Positions 34,474-43,920 of a stretch of 64,000 nt of DNA are shown one piece after another. The translations under genes were made by a program, and so were the position numbers. The DNA comes from Paenarthrobacter nicotinovorans. GTDB lineage: Bacteria; Actinomycetota; Actinomycetes; Actinomycetales; Micrococcaceae. Position 1 is the stretch's first letter. Each line of letters begins with the position of its first letter. The notes under the pieces were generated by a model. It did not search any database, was not told where the DNA came from, and worked only from the letters and a program-made list of their open reading frames with translations. Location of the stretch: the NCBI RefSeq assembly GCF_021919345.1, contig NZ_CP089293.1, positions 620,001-684,000 of the forward strand, given 5' to 3'.

Positions 34474-35667
34474 ATGAGCCAGTTCCTCGCCAAAGTTCCC
34501 CGAGGCTGGCTGATCCTCGCCTGCATAGGGCTGATTGCCTTGAACATGCGCGGACCGTTCGTCGCCGTGGCGCCCGTAGTGGATCTGCTCCGACAGGACC
34601 TTGGCTTCTCCCCGGTTGAACTCGGACTGCTGACAGGCATCCCCGTGCTCTGCTTCTCCCTGGCTTCGCCGTTGGCTTCGTTGGCCGGACGCCGGCTGGG
34701 CGCCGAATTCGCCGTCATGCTCACGTTGCTCGGCGTGCTGGCCGGTGTGGTGATCCGTTCCAGCAGCGGTGGCGCCCTGGTCATGGCCGGCACAGTGGTC
34801 ATTGGCGTGGCCATCACCATCGGCAACATCGCCGTGCCGCTGATCATCCGCCGCGACTTCGCTCCCCGCCGGCAAGCGACAGCGATGGGCGTCTACACCG
34901 CGGCCCTGAACATCGGTTCGTTCCTCACCTCAGTGGCCACGGCTCCGCTGGCCGAGCTGGTGGGGTGGCGGCTTTCCTTGGCTGCCAGCGCGCTGCTGGC
35001 CTTGGCGGCAATCCTGTTCTGGGTGCCCACAGTGGGTACGCGCCGGGCCTTTGTCCCAGCCGCGGTTGAGGCTGCCGTTCCTTCAGGTTCGGGACCAGTT
35101 GCGGGGGTGGGCTGGTTGACCGTCGGCCTGACGCTCGGTTTCGCCGGCCAGGCGTTCTCCTACTACGGCGTCACCGCGTGGCTGCCAAGCTTCCTGTCCG
35201 ACGAACTCGCCATGGGCACGGCCGAGGCCGGCGCGGGCTCCTCGCTCTTCCAGATCTTCGCGATTGTGGGCGGCCTGGGCGTTCCGCTCCTGGCCCGTTT
35301 CACCAGTACGACGACGGTTGCGGTCACCTTGAGTGCGATGTGGCTGACCGTTCCCGTTGGCTTGTTGCTGGCACCGGGCTTCTGGTGGTTGTGGTCCTCG
35401 CTGGGAGGCGTTGCCCAAGGTGGTGGAATCACGGTGATTTTCATTGCGATCATCAAGTTCGCCCGCTCGCAGGCCGCCGCAGGGAAGATGTCCGCCGTGG
35501 TCCAGGGTGTTGGCTACTGTTTTGCTGCCCTGGCGCCCACCGTTGTCGGATACGTGCACAGTGTTACCGACGGCTGGACGGGTCCGCTCTTCGTGATCCT
35601 CGGATCGGTGCTCGCGTTCTGCGTGTGCACGACGTTGTCCGTGCGCTGGGTGGCCCGGCAGCGCTAA
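34474..35667 (+). CDS. MFS transporter, CynX/NimT type
   Basis: A 397-residue major facilitator with about 12 membrane helices. Features of the CynX (cyanate/nitroimidazole) branch include LNMRGPFVAVAPV near residue 22 and the LAGRRLGAEFAVML loop near 70. I chose ATG 34474; the frame is open further upstream, where it overlaps the ROK gene. It lies 86 bp after the ROK gene in the same direction and may be co-transcribed. The substrate is unknown. Confidence 0.85.
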   Translation: MSQFLAKVPRGWLILACIGLIALNMRGPFVAVAPVVDLLRQDLGFSPVELGLLTGIPVLCFSLASPLASLAGRRLGAEFAVMLTLLGVLAGVVIRSSSGGALVMAGTVVIGVAITIGNIAVPLIIRRDFAPRRQATAMGVYTAALNIGSFLTSVATAPLAELVGWRLSLAASALLALAAILFWVPTVGTRRAFVPAAVEAAVPSGSGPVAGVGWLTVGLTLGFAGQAFSYYGVTAWLPSFLSDELAMGTAEAGAGSSLFQIFAIVGGLGVPLLARFTSTTTVAVTLSAMWLTVPVGLLLAPGFWWLWSSLGGVAQGGGITVIFIAIIKFARSQAAAGKMSAVVQGVGYCFAALAPTVVGYVHSVTDGWTGPLFVILGSVLAFCVCTTLSVRWVARQR

Positions 35668-35682
35668 GGGGCCGGGCCGGGT

Positions 35683-35766
35683 CCCTCCAGCGGCCGATTC
35701 GGGGGTTCGCTGCACAGGATGCCGTGCGCACGGCATGGTGTGCAGCGAACCATCGAATCCGGAGGG
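35683..35766. repeat. long imperfect inverted repeat 3' of the MFS gene
   Basis: Nested arms: CCCTCC / GGAGGG outermost, then GATTCG / CGAATC (35696-35701 and 35754-35759), then TTCGCTGCACA / TGTGCAGCGAA. In the centre is the perfect 18-bp palindrome ATGCCGTGC/GCACGGCAT. There is no T-run on either strand, so it is more a structured DNA or RNA element than a textbook terminator. Confidence 0.75.
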
Positions 35767-35780
35767 CCTTGAGCATGGAA

Positions 35781-35859
35781 AAGCCCCGTTGCTGGGCTGC
35801 CTCCCCGACCATCGGGGTCACTTGTTGCGAAGAGTGCAGGCAGCCCAGCGTCGGGGCTT
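35781..35859 (-). terminator. three-armed hairpin 3' of aceB
   Basis: The outer stem pairs AAGCCCCG-tt-GCTGGGCTGCCT with AGGCAGCCCAGC-gt-CGGGGCTT. The enclosed sequence forms a second hairpin (CCCCG at 35803-35807 with CGGGG at 35813-35817) and a weak third arm. On the minus strand, downstream of the aceB stop, the stem ends in GGGGCTTTTCC, giving a short U-run. It is therefore a likely terminator for aceB. Confidence 0.65.
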
Positions 35860-35886
35860 GGCGTGTCGACGACCAGTACAGTGCAG

Positions 35887-37539
35887 CTAGGCGGCGACGA
35901 GTTCCTCTTCCGTGGCCTCTTCACGGGCCTCGGTGAGGAAACGGGCGTAGGCGGGGATGGTCAGGAAGGTGGGGAATTCCTCAGCCAGGGTGACTTCCTC
36001 GAAGATGGCGCGGGCATCTGCAAAGCGATCCCCATCGAAGCGTTCCAGGCGGGCGAATTCCTCGTCCAACATGTCCTCTACCCATTCACGGCTGATGATG
36101 TCGCCCTGGTCAGTGATGGCGTGGGAGTGGATCCACTGCCACAGCTGGGACCGCGAAATTTCGGCGGTGGCGGCGTCCTCCATGAGGTTGTGAATTGCCA
36201 CAGCGCCGTTGCCCCGCAGCCAGGACTCGATGTAGCGGATGCCTACCTCGATGTTCAGGCGTACCCCGGCCTCCGTGATGGTGCCCTCGGTGGTGGAGAT
36301 GTCGATCAGCGCACGGTCATCCGGGGTGACGTCCTCGCGGGAACGGTCCAGCTGGTTGGGGCGGTCTCCGAGAACTGAGTCGAACACTTCGCGGCACACC
36401 GGCACCAGGTCCGGGTGGGCAACCCAGGAGCCGTCGAATCCGTCGTTGGCTTCACGGGTCTTGTCCGCACGGACCTTCTCGAACGAGGCGGTGTTGGCGG
36501 CCTCGTCCTTGCGGTTGGGAACAGCGGCAGCCATGCCACCGATCGCCATGGCACCGCGGCGGTGGCAGGCCCGGACCAGTTGCTCGGTGTAGGCCCGCAT
36601 GAACGGCTGGGTCATGGTCACCTGGCCGCGGTCCGGGAGCACGAAACGCGGTCCGCGGGTCCGGAAGTTCTTGATCAGGGAGAAGATGTAGTCCCAGCGG
36701 CCGGCGTTCAAACCAGCTGCGTGGTCCCGCAGTTCGTAGAGGATCTCTTCCATCTCGAACGCTGCCGTGATGGTCTCGATCAACACCGTGGCGCGGATGG
36801 TGCCCTGCGGGATGCCGAGCAGATCCTGGGCCAGGACAAAGATGTCGTTCCACAGCCGTGCCTCGAGGTGGTTCTCGATCTTGGGCAGGTAGAAGTATGG
36901 GCCCTTGCCCTGCGCCAGCAAGCGGCGGGCGTTGTGGAAGAAGAACAGTCCGAAGTCCACGATTCCGCCGGCGATGGGTTTGCCGTCAATCAGCATGTGC
37001 TTCTCCGGCAGGTGCCAGCCACGGGGACGGACCACGATGGTGGGCAGATCCTCGGCCGCCTTGAGCTTGTATTCCTTGCCCTCGGGAGAGGTGAAATCGA
37101 TCCGGCGCTCCAACGCGTCGGTCAGGTTCAGCTGGCCCTGGATGACGTTGCGCCACGTCGGCGTGGAGGAGTCCTCCATGTCGGCCAGCCACACCTTCGC
37201 ACCCGAATTCAGGGCGTTGATGGTCATCTTCTTATCCACCGGTCCCGTGATCTCAACACGGCGGTCCTCCAGTCCCGGTGCCGGGGGAGCAACGCGCCAG
37301 GACGGGTCGTTCCGGATGGCCTCGGTCTGCGGCAGGAACCGCGGATCCTGACCGGCGGCGATCTGCCCACGGCGGGCATGCCGCGCCTGCATCAGCTCCT
37401 GACGACGATCAGCCGTAGCCCGGTGCAGTTGGCCGATGAACTCCAAAGCGTCCGGCGTGAGGACCTCGTTCTGCCGGCAAATGGGCTGAGCGGTCAAAGT
37501 GATGCCATTGATAGTGAAGTTGTCAGTGAAGCTGTTCAT
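35887..37539 (-). CDS. aceB: malate synthase A
   Basis: A 550-residue malate synthase A-type TIM barrel. It condenses glyoxylate with acetyl-CoA to malate in the glyoxylate shunt. Visible family blocks are [13 protein letters not shown] (about 122-134), [11 protein letters not shown] (near 175), [28 protein letters not shown] and [12 protein letters not shown]. The ATG at 37539 follows AGGAGAG; an ATG 24 bp upstream is less likely. It lies 250 bp downstream of aceA on the same strand and ends in the hairpin at 35781. Confidence 0.96.
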   Translation of the reverse strand: MNSFTDNFTINGITLTAQPICRQNEVLTPDALEFIGQLHRATADRRQELMQARHARRGQIAAGQDPRFLPQTEAIRNDPSWRVAPPAPGLEDRRVEITGPVDKKMTINALNSGAKVWLADMEDSSTPTWRNVIQGQLNLTDALERRIDFTSPEGKEYKLKAAEDLPTIVVRPRGWHLPEKHMLIDGKPIAGGIVDFGLFFFHNARRLLAQGKGPYFYLPKIENHLEARLWNDIFVLAQDLLGIPQGTIRATVLIETITAAFEMEEILYELRDHAAGLNAGRWDYIFSLIKNFRTRGPRFVLPDRGQVTMTQPFMRAYTEQLVRACHRRGAMAIGGMAAAVPNRKDEAANTASFEKVRADKTREANDGFDGSWVAHPDLVPVCREVFDSVLGDRPNQLDRSREDVTPDDRALIDISTTEGTITEAGVRLNIEVGIRYIESWLRGNGAVAIHNLMEDAATAEISRSQLWQWIHSHAITDQGDIISREWVEDMLDEEFARLERFDGDRFADARAIFEEVTLAEEFPTFLTIPAYARFLTEAREEATEEELVAA

Positions 37540-37752
37540 TTCAATCTCTCCTATGAGAAGCAAATGTTCGACGGCGGTGCTTGGGTCGCGTGGGCACTAG
37601 GCCAAGGAGCCGGTGCCGCGGCAGCCTGCGTAAAAGGGGCCCTGCATCCCGGTCCGTCCTCGCTCAGCGAGGTCGAAACCGGGACGTGGGGAATAGCAGG
37701 CAGAGCGGTACCGGTCCGCAGGCCGGAGGCGACAATCGCCGTCGTGCCTTCC

Positions 37753-37776
37753 GGTGAGCTCAGCGAACAGCTCACC
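37753..37776 (-). terminator. hairpin between aceA and aceB
   Basis: GGTGAGCT (37753-37760) and AGCTCACC (37769-37776) form a perfect 8-bp stem with an 8-nt loop, 13 bases beyond the aceA stop. There is no U-run, so partial termination or mRNA 3'-end protection is as likely as full termination. The remaining roughly 210 bp up to the aceB start probably contain an aceB promoter. Confidence 0.5.
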
Positions 37777-37789
37777 TTTGGGCGTTTGG

Positions 37790-39106
37790 TTAGTGGAACT
37801 GGCCTTCTTCGGTGGATCCCACCAGGGCCAAGGTTGATGCGTTCGGGTTGAGCGCGGTTGCGATGTCGTCGAAGTAGCCGGTGCCGACTTCGCGCTGGTG
37901 CTTGGTGGCGGTGTAGCCGCGGGACTCGGAGGCGAATTCCTTCTCCTGGAGCTCGACGTAGGCGCTCATGCCTTCACGGGCGTAACCGTGGGCGAGGTCG
38001 AACATCGAGTAGTTCAGGGCGTGGAAGCCGGCCAAAGTGATGAACTGGAACGTGAAGCCCATGGCACCGAGTTCGCGCTGGAACTTGGCGATCGTGGTGT
38101 CGTCCAGGTGCTTGCGCCAGTTGAAGGACGGGGAGCAGTTGTAGGAGAGCATCTGGTCCGGGAACTCGGCCTTGACCGATTCGGCGAACTTGCGGGCCAG
38201 CTCCAGGTCCGGGGTGCCGGTCTCCATCCAGATGAGGTCGGAGTACGGTGCGTAGGCCTTGGCGCGGGCGATGCAGGGTTCGATGCCGTTGCGGACTTTG
38301 TAGAAGCCCTCCGCGGTACGTTCACCGGTGATGAATTCCTGGTCCCGCTCGTCGACGTCGGAGGTGATCAGGGTTGCTGCTTCGGCGTCGGTGCGGGCGA
38401 TGACCACCGTCGGGGTACCGGCGACGTCGGCTGCCAGGCGGGCTGCGTTCAGGGTCCGGATGTGCTGCTGGGTGGGAATCAGCACCTTGCCGCCCAGGTG
38501 GCCGCACTTCTTTTCCGAAGCGAGCTGGTCTTCCCAGTGAACGCCCGAGGCACCTGCGGTAATCATGGATTTCATGAGCTCGTAGGCGTTCAGCGGGCCA
38601 CCAAAGCCTGCTTCGGCGTCGGCGACGATCGGGACCAGCCAGTCTTCAACGGTCTTGACGCCTTCGGCATACTCGATCTGGTCCGCACGGAGCAGCGCGT
38701 TGTTGATGCGGCGGACAACCTGCGGCACCGAGTTGGCCGGGTACAGGGACTGGTCCGGGTAGGTCTGGCCCGACAGGTTGGCGTCGGCGGCCACCTGCCA
38801 GCCGGAGAGGTAGATGGCGCGGAGGCCGGCCTTGACCTGCTGCACAGCCTGGTTACCGGTCAGTGCGCCCAGGGCGTTGGTGTAGCCGCCGGTGGGAGCT
38901 TCCTCGGTGAGCTGCTTCCAGAGCTTTTCGGAACCGCGACGGGCCAGGGTGTGCTCTTCGGAGACGCGGCCACGGAGGCGGACGACGTCGGAAGCCGAGT
39001 AATCACGGGTGACGCCTTCCCACCGCGGGTTGGCGGACCATTCGAGTTCCAGCGCTGCTGCCTGCTGCTCTGCGGACTGCTCTGCGGGTTCAAATGAAGC
39101 GGTCAT
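37790..39106 (-). CDS. aceA: isocitrate lyase
   Basis: A 438-residue isocitrate lyase, the first enzyme of the glyoxylate shunt (isocitrate to succinate and glyoxylate). The catalytic signature KKCGHLGGK is near residue 197. [28 protein letters not shown] and YNCSPSFNW are also present. AGGAGATCAAG precedes the ATG. It is divergent from ramB, and the shared 143-bp region should carry the acetate-responsive regulation. Confidence 0.97.
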   Translation of the reverse strand: MTASFEPAEQSAEQQAAALELEWSANPRWEGVTRDYSASDVVRLRGRVSEEHTLARRGSEKLWKQLTEEAPTGGYTNALGALTGNQAVQQVKAGLRAIYLSGWQVAADANLSGQTYPDQSLYPANSVPQVVRRINNALLRADQIEYAEGVKTVEDWLVPIVADAEAGFGGPLNAYELMKSMITAGASGVHWEDQLASEKKCGHLGGKVLIPTQQHIRTLNAARLAADVAGTPTVVIARTDAEAATLITSDVDERDQEFITGERTAEGFYKVRNGIEPCIARAKAYAPYSDLIWMETGTPDLELARKFAESVKAEFPDQMLSYNCSPSFNWRKHLDDTTIAKFQRELGAMGFTFQFITLAGFHALNYSMFDLAHGYAREGMSAYVELQEKEFASESRGYTATKHQREVGTGYFDDIATALNPNASTLALVGSTEEGQFH

Positions 39107-39249
39107 CTTGATCTCCTCTGTGGTGCCCGGGCCGGCCTCCGCTGCACCTTTGCTGCATCGGCCGGCTTATCCGGGTCTATATTTCTTTTTCGTAAGACCT
39201 ACTTTTCTGCACTTCCAAGAGGGTTGCTAGAGGAAAACTATGGAAAGAA
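39107..39249. promoter_or_regulatory. aceA-ramB divergent control region
   Basis: A 143-bp AT-rich stretch. Two direct repeats of TGCACTTC(C/T) (39208-39216 and 39251-39259) are 43 bp apart, close to four helical turns. The second falls at the 5' end of the longer ramB frame, which is one reason to consider ATG 39277 as the ramB start. RamB or RamA binding is a reasonable expectation, but the classical Corynebacterium RamB site is not evident. Confidence 0.45.
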
Positions 39250-40764
39250 ATGCACTTCTTCGCGTATTCTCAAGAAATGTCGCCTGTGAGCTGGAATCGC
39301 GAAGTCGCGTCGCCGTCGTTGTCCCCTGCGTCCCCCGAACTGGACGTCATCAGCCTTGGCCGCCGCGTGCGCCATCTGCGCAAGCAGGCGGGGCTGACGC
39401 TCGATGACCTGAGTGCCGCCGTAGGGACCGCGCCAAGCCAGCTGAGCCTGATCGAAAACGGCAAGCGCGAACCCAAACTGGGGTTGCTTCAGCAGCTCGC
39501 TGCGTCCCTCAACGTGAGCATCGACCAACTGCTCGGGGCGGAGCCGCCAAGCCGTCGCGCGGCCCTGGAAATCGAGCTGGAACGGTACCAGCGCGGACCG
39601 CTCTACGAGTCGCTGAACCTGCCCAAAATCCGCATCAGCTCGCGGCTTCCGCTGGATGTTCTGGAGTCGCAGGTGGGGCTGCTTCAGGAACTCGAACGCA
39701 AACTTAACGAGCAAGTCGCGACGCCGGAAGAGGCCCGCCGCGCGAACGGCGAGTTGCGTGCCATGATGCGTGAGCGCGGTAACTATTTCCCCGAGTATGA
39801 AGCCGAGGCACAGAAGGTCCTCAAAGGGGTCGGGTACACCACCGGTCCGCTCAGCCAGCACGTCATTGCTGACATCGCCGAGAACCTTGGTTTCTCCCTC
39901 CATCACGTGGGCGATCTGCCGCACTCGACGCGGTCCGTGACGGATTTGAAGAACCGCAGAATTTATCTGACGCAGAACCAGCGCCAGGATCACGATCCCC
40001 GCTCAGTCCTGCTTCAGGCGCTGGGTCACTATGTCCTGGGGCATGAAACTCCACGGAATTATGGGGACTTCCTGGCGCAGCGGGTGGCCACCAACTACTT
40101 CGCTGCGGCATTGCTGCTGCCGGAGCAGGCCACGGTGGAGTTCCTCCAAAAGGCCAAGGCCGCCAAGGAAATCGCGGTGGAGGACATCCGCGACGCCTTC
40201 GCTGTGTCCTACGAGACCGCCGCGCACCGGTTCACGAACCTGGCCACCAAGCATCTGGGCATCACCACGCACTTTCAGAAAACCCACCAGTCGGGCATCA
40301 TCTACAAGGCCTACGAGAACGATGGCGTGACCTTCCCGCAGGACCACACCGGGGCGATCGAGGGCCAACCGTCGTGCAAAGCGTGGACATCAAGGGCCGT
40401 TTTCGATGTGCCGGACAAGTTCAGCGCCTACAGCCAGTACACGGATACGCCGTCGGGCACGTACTGGTGCACGGCCCGGACGGAGCGCTCGGCAGCCGGT
40501 GAATTTTCTTTGAGCATCGGGGTGCCCTACCAGCACGTGAAATGGTTCCGCGGCCGTGAGACGACTGCCCGTGCCACATCCAACTGCCCGGACCCGAACT
40601 GCTGCAAGAGGCCCCCGGCTTCTTTGGCGAACGAGTGGGCCGGCAACGCATGGCCTTCCGCCCGGGCCCACTCGCACCTGCTTGCCGCCATGCCTCCGGG
40701 CGCGTTCCCGGGCGTGGACGAGACCGAGGTGTACTCCTTCCTGGCGGCGCACTCCGAGCGCTGA
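39250..40764 (+). CDS. ramB: RamB-type regulator of acetate metabolism
   Basis: About 504 residues (495 if ATG 39277 is used). An N-terminal XRE/HTH_3 domain (about 33-90, LRKQAGLTLDDLSAAVGTAPSQLSLIENGKR) is followed by a central IrrE/ImmA-like segment with a degenerate HExxH (ALGHYVLGHET). The C-terminal domain is of the short-chain fatty acyl regulator type (DUF2083) with a Cys cluster (CPDPNCC). The architecture matches RamB, which controls isocitrate lyase, malate synthase and acetate-activation genes in Corynebacterium. Divergence from aceA supports the assignment. Confidence 0.9.
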   Translation: MHFFAYSQEMSPVSWNREVASPSLSPASPELDVISLGRRVRHLRKQAGLTLDDLSAAVGTAPSQLSLIENGKREPKLGLLQQLAASLNVSIDQLLGAEPPSRRAALEIELERYQRGPLYESLNLPKIRISSRLPLDVLESQVGLLQELERKLNEQVATPEEARRANGELRAMMRERGNYFPEYEAEAQKVLKGVGYTTGPLSQHVIADIAENLGFSLHHVGDLPHSTRSVTDLKNRRIYLTQNQRQDHDPRSVLLQALGHYVLGHETPRNYGDFLAQRVATNYFAAALLLPEQATVEFLQKAKAAKEIAVEDIRDAFAVSYETAAHRFTNLATKHLGITTHFQKTHQSGIIYKAYENDGVTFPQDHTGAIEGQPSCKAWTSRAVFDVPDKFSAYSQYTDTPSGTYWCTARTERSAAGEFSLSIGVPYQHVKWFRGRETTARATSNCPDPNCCKRPPASLANEWAGNAWPSARAHSHLLAAMPPGAFPGVDETEVYSFLAAHSER

Positions 40765-40768
40765 CGTC

Positions 40769-40880
40769 CACGCTCTATCACGTCCCGCGTGTTTTGGCTG
40801 GACGCTCGCTCACGTTCCGGGTGTTTGGGGGTGACGCTTGCTCACGTTCCGTGTGTTCGGGTGTGACGGTTGCTCAGCAG
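40769..40880. repeat. 32-bp-period tandem repeat array (i)
   Basis: Four units start at 40769 (degenerate), 40801, 40833 and 40865, exactly 32 bp apart. Each begins with a version of GACGCTTGCTCAC (complement GTGAGCAAGCGTC) followed by a G/T-rich stretch. The array fills the convergent gap between ramB and the 40874 gene. The TGA stop of the latter lies in the core of the last unit. Confidence 0.85.
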
Positions 40881-41155
40881 CGTTCGGAATCGGAGAAGAA
40901 ATCGCGTTCCTGCGGGTTCAGTGCAATATCTTCGCGTCCCTGCAGCTCCTCCGCCCATGCGCAAAGATCATCTGCACTGATCTTCCCGGCCCAGAATTCG
41001 TCAAGGGCATGGCCGATATCCTGAGCGAAAGCAGTGGCTAGCTCCTCTTGGGAGGACCATTCAAACGTCAACAATCGAGCTGACAACTCGGCTAATGGAC
41101 GACGCAACTGTATGAGGTCATAGAGCGCTTCGCGTATTGGATCCTGCGACACCAC
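40874..41155 (-). CDS. small acidic helical protein of unknown function
   Basis: A 93-residue protein. The visible pattern (EALYDLIQLRRPLAELSARL, then WSSQEELATAF, then LDEFWAGKISADDLCAWAEELQGRED) recurs in small uncharacterised actinobacterial proteins and looks entirely helical. The GTG at 41155 follows GGAGGGGGACTTCC. The protein ends inside repeat array (i). I cannot assign a function. Similar proteins often sit near immunity-type genes, as here with the 41382 product. Confidence 0.6.
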   Translation of the reverse strand: MVSQDPIREALYDLIQLRRPLAELSARLLTFEWSSQEELATAFAQDIGHALDEFWAGKISADDLCAWAEELQGREDIALNPQERDFFSDSERC

Positions 41156-41381
41156 GGAAGTCCCCCTCCGGTCCACTAACCGCGGCAATCATCCCAACTG
41201 GCTGGAAGTCATTCACACTACTCGGCGTCCGTTAAGGGACCGATGCTTACGGGAGCATTACTGCCGTGGACATTCCGGAAGTCCGTCGCAGTAATTTCTC
41301 GATACATGACGGCACTCGAACCACGACTGGCAGCGTGACGTGTTGAACTGGAACGAGTAACCCTACGGCTAGATTTATTGC

Positions 41382-41936
41382 GTGAGTTCTCTTGTTGAAG
41401 AAGCCCTAGAGGTGCTTTATGCGGCCAAGGTTCCTCTGGCTCCGGGCTTATCGCCATGGCAGCTCGAGGATGTTGAAGAGCGGTTCTCGTTCGAGTTCAG
41501 TCCTGATCATGCGCGGTTTTTGAGTCTGGCGATGCCTATAGGCCCTGGCTGGGTTGATTGGCTGGGCGACCCCGTCGGAATTCAGAAGAGGCTCGACTGG
41601 CCGCGCGATGGCGTGTTGTTTGACGTTCGGGAGAGTGCTTTCTGGCCTGAGGAATGGGGCGAGCGGCCAACCGAAGTTGAGGAAGCCCTCCCAGCGGCAC
41701 GTCAGCGATTGCGCACGGTGCCTGTCCTCGTCCCGATCTATTCGCACCGTTTCATGCCCGCAGCTCCTGCACCCGCCGGCAGCCCGGTTTTTTCCGTGTA
41801 TCAAACTGATGTCATCTACTACGGCAGCGATCTCGCCTCCTACTTTCAAAGAGAGTTCTTCAACACTGCTGACCGAGAATCATCCCCGCATCGCATCGAG
41901 TTCTGGTCTGACCTGGCAGAGGGCCGGTGGATCTAA
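41382..41936 (+). CDS. SMI1/KNR4-like (SUKH superfamily) protein
   Basis: A 184-residue protein whose start (LSPWQLEDVEERFSFEFSPDHARFLSLAMPIGPGWVDW, about 23-60) fits the SMI1/KNR4 pattern of an N-terminal helix followed by F-x-F-P-D-(L/H)-R-x-(L/F)-L. SUKH proteins are often immunity proteins against secreted or contact-dependent nuclease toxins; no toxin gene is visible nearby. A TAGATT box 6 bp before the GTG start and the lack of a ribosome-binding site suggest a leaderless mRNA. Confidence 0.6.
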   Translation: MSSLVEEALEVLYAAKVPLAPGLSPWQLEDVEERFSFEFSPDHARFLSLAMPIGPGWVDWLGDPVGIQKRLDWPRDGVLFDVRESAFWPEEWGERPTEVEEALPAARQRLRTVPVLVPIYSHRFMPAAPAPAGSPVFSVYQTDVIYYGSDLASYFQREFFNTADRESSPHRIEFWSDLAEGRWI

Positions 41937-41972
41937 AGGCGTCTGCTAAGGGAAGCGTCGGGCGGGCAAAAC

Positions 41973-42155
41973 TTGATCGCGGACTTCATCGAAGCCTGGA
42001 AAAAACTGCACAACGAGGCAGTAGGAAGGTGCACGGTGAAGGATCCCGTTGCGGAGCATGCTACCGAGACCGTCGTTGCGGTGATCCTCCACGACGAAAG
42101 CGTTCCCCAGCTGGAGTCAGGCACAACACTCAACGGGGCTCCCGGCGTCCGGTGA
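41973..42155 (+). CDS. possible small protein or gene remnant
   Basis: A 60-residue frame starting at TTG with a weak GGGAAG-type site 15 bp upstream. It begins IADFIEAWKKLHNEAVGRC and has no family I recognise. Amino-acid use is plausible in the first 45 residues only. It may be a decayed immunity-type gene in this accessory stretch, or not a gene. Confidence 0.2.
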   Translation: MIADFIEAWKKLHNEAVGRCTVKDPVAEHATETVVAVILHDESVPQLESGTTLNGAPGVR

Positions 42156-42296
42156 AAGATCGTCCCGTGGACGCATCTACCGGCCGGGATGCGGCCAAGT
42201 GACCACGTCTAGCTGGGCGTAGACAAGCTGTGCTGCATTCCGGCTCCCGCCGCGTTACTCTATCGTCAGAGTCTTTTGGCGATACGGGGGCGTCTT

Positions 42297-42707
42297 ATGA
42301 ATGAAGGCAACACCGCTTTTACAGTTGCCTTTCCCGAGGCTAAAAGAACGAGAACGGCCAGCACCTTGGCCACAGCTTCCTTCCTGGTGTTCTGGATTCT
42401 GTGGGGTATCGATTCTTTCGGGGGTTCGGATGTCCCGGACCTTCCGTGGTTCAGCCTAAGGCTCATGTCATTCGCGCTGTTCGTGGCATTTTCCATTTAC
42501 GGGTGGCGGAAGCAGAAAGAGCTTGTACCCCTCATCAACCAGCGATTCGCCGCAGAGTTTGCCGCGCACACCAAAGAGGACTACCCAAAAGACGTTGACA
42601 TCTTGAAAGTACAACAGTCTGTGGCTGTTATGAGGGCGGACGGATCAGTGCGCCTCTGGGGCGTGAAGCGTAAGAAGAACGTCTTCAACGTGTTCCCCAT
42701 GACCTGA
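42297..42707 (+). CDS. small membrane protein of unknown function
   Basis: A 136-residue protein with two predicted membrane helices (about 27-46 and 57-74) separated by a short acidic loop (DSFGGSDVPDLPW). A soluble C-terminal tail (AHTKEDYPKDVDILKVQQ onward) ends in basic residues. GGGGGCG precedes the ATG at 42297. No function is evident. Confidence 0.55.
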   Translation: MNEGNTAFTVAFPEAKRTRTASTLATASFLVFWILWGIDSFGGSDVPDLPWFSLRLMSFALFVAFSIYGWRKQKELVPLINQRFAAEFAAHTKEDYPKDVDILKVQQSVAVMRADGSVRLWGVKRKKNVFNVFPMT

Positions 42708-42979
42708 ATCATTGCACACCCGGAATCTTCACCGGGGCGGGGCGTCGAATGCGGCATGCTATCGCTGGAGGCTCCAGGGATACTTACTCGTGGACTGCAT
42801 GATCAGGTATCGATACGTTGCGCCAGTAATCGACGGGCATCCATACATGGACTTGGACGCCTGACAGGTCAGTGGCCGCACGGATGAACTCAGACCCTGT
42901 TGTCGATGATTGGGCAAGATCCGGTCGATGATCTTCCCGTCACAGAATTCATGGTCTTGCTCGTCAGTCTGCTGGACTT

Positions 42980-43753
42980 CTAACCCCGTAAGCAGAAATA
43001 CGCCATCCCTAGTACGCCTCGGTAGCCTTCTTCATATGCAGCGCGTTGTTCCTCATGTCTCGCGCGGACGTGCTCTGCCGCGGGGTGGTCGGCATCATGT
43101 GCTTCCAGCCAGCGGGTGAACCTGTCGCGATACCCGGCCTCAAAGACGTCCCACTCCTGAACGCTTGCCTGGTCGTGGTCCACTACCTCGAAACCAGCGG
43201 CGCTGATTTGCTCGCGTAGCGCATGTTCTGTCAGGTACTCGTCATCACGCCCAGCGAGTGGTGCGGTGGCGGCGGGATGAGGTGCTGCTGACCAGATTGC
43301 CTCGCCATAGACGAGCCTTCCGCCGGGCAGCACCAAAGCCCGAAGGGCCCGCAGGGCTGCGGCGTAGTCAAGCGGCTGCGCGTCCTCTACCGGCGGTCCC
43401 CAGATCTGGCTCGCACCGATGCAGATGACCGCGTCTGCGGGGCGATCCTGGGCTTCCAGCCCGGGCACTGAATCAAAAGTCACTCTCTCAAGCAGTGCAC
43501 GAGCCAAGGCTTGTTGCCTGGCTCGGTTGATGAACACGGAAGCACTGTCCACTCCGCGTCCACGAGCCTGCGGGGCCGAGTCCAAGACCCGAAGAAGCAG
43601 TTCACCCCATCCGCACCCCATGTCCAGAACCTCAGCCGGCGCCGGGTCGGTCAGGAATGCCACAAGGTGTGCAGCACGTTCTTCAGAGAGCGGGGTAAGC
43701 CAGGTCAGGGACTCGTACAGGGGCGGCAGTTCAAGCGAAGTACTGTCGGTCAC
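42980..43753 (-). CDS. class I SAM-dependent methyltransferase
   Basis: A 257-residue methyltransferase. Motif I is VLDMGCGWGELLLRVL (about 41-56), an acidic residue (GVDSAS) follows near 70, and the post-motif region DAVICIGASQIWG lies near 105-117. The substrate is not predictable. The GTG start has a weak ribosome-binding site. The 272-bp gap on its 3' side (42708-42979) holds nothing I can interpret. Confidence 0.85.
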   Translation of the reverse strand: MTDSTSLELPPLYESLTWLTPLSEERAAHLVAFLTDPAPAEVLDMGCGWGELLLRVLDSAPQARGRGVDSASVFINRARQQALARALLERVTFDSVPGLEAQDRPADAVICIGASQIWGPPVEDAQPLDYAAALRALRALVLPGGRLVYGEAIWSAAPHPAATAPLAGRDDEYLTEHALREQISAAGFEVVDHDQASVQEWDVFEAGYRDRFTRWLEAHDADHPAAEHVRARHEEQRAAYEEGYRGVLGMAYFCLRG

Positions 43754-43920
43754 TCAATGATGTTCTCACGACTCACCGAAGCGACTGCTTGTCTACTCGC
43801 ACTGCACTCCAGTTGGCTGCGGGGGAGAGGAATCCATGGAGAAGCCTCCCTCTGTCGCTGTACAGCGACATCGACTACCCCAGAGCAGCTACCCGTGGAG
43901 AAGCCGGATAGACTCCACTT

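Noticed and set aside
36415..37851. Long open frame on the plus strand opposite aceB (478 codons)
   Set aside because: It is antisense to a clear malate synthase and has no recognisable motifs; long antisense frames are common in GC-rich genes.
37898..39097. Long plus-strand frame opposite aceA (399 codons)
   Set aside because: It mirrors isocitrate lyase, a near-certain gene, and shows only the biased composition of a shadow frame.
42708..42979. Gene or RNA in the gap before the methyltransferase
   Set aside because: Short frames only, no ribosome-binding sites and no convincing stem structure.
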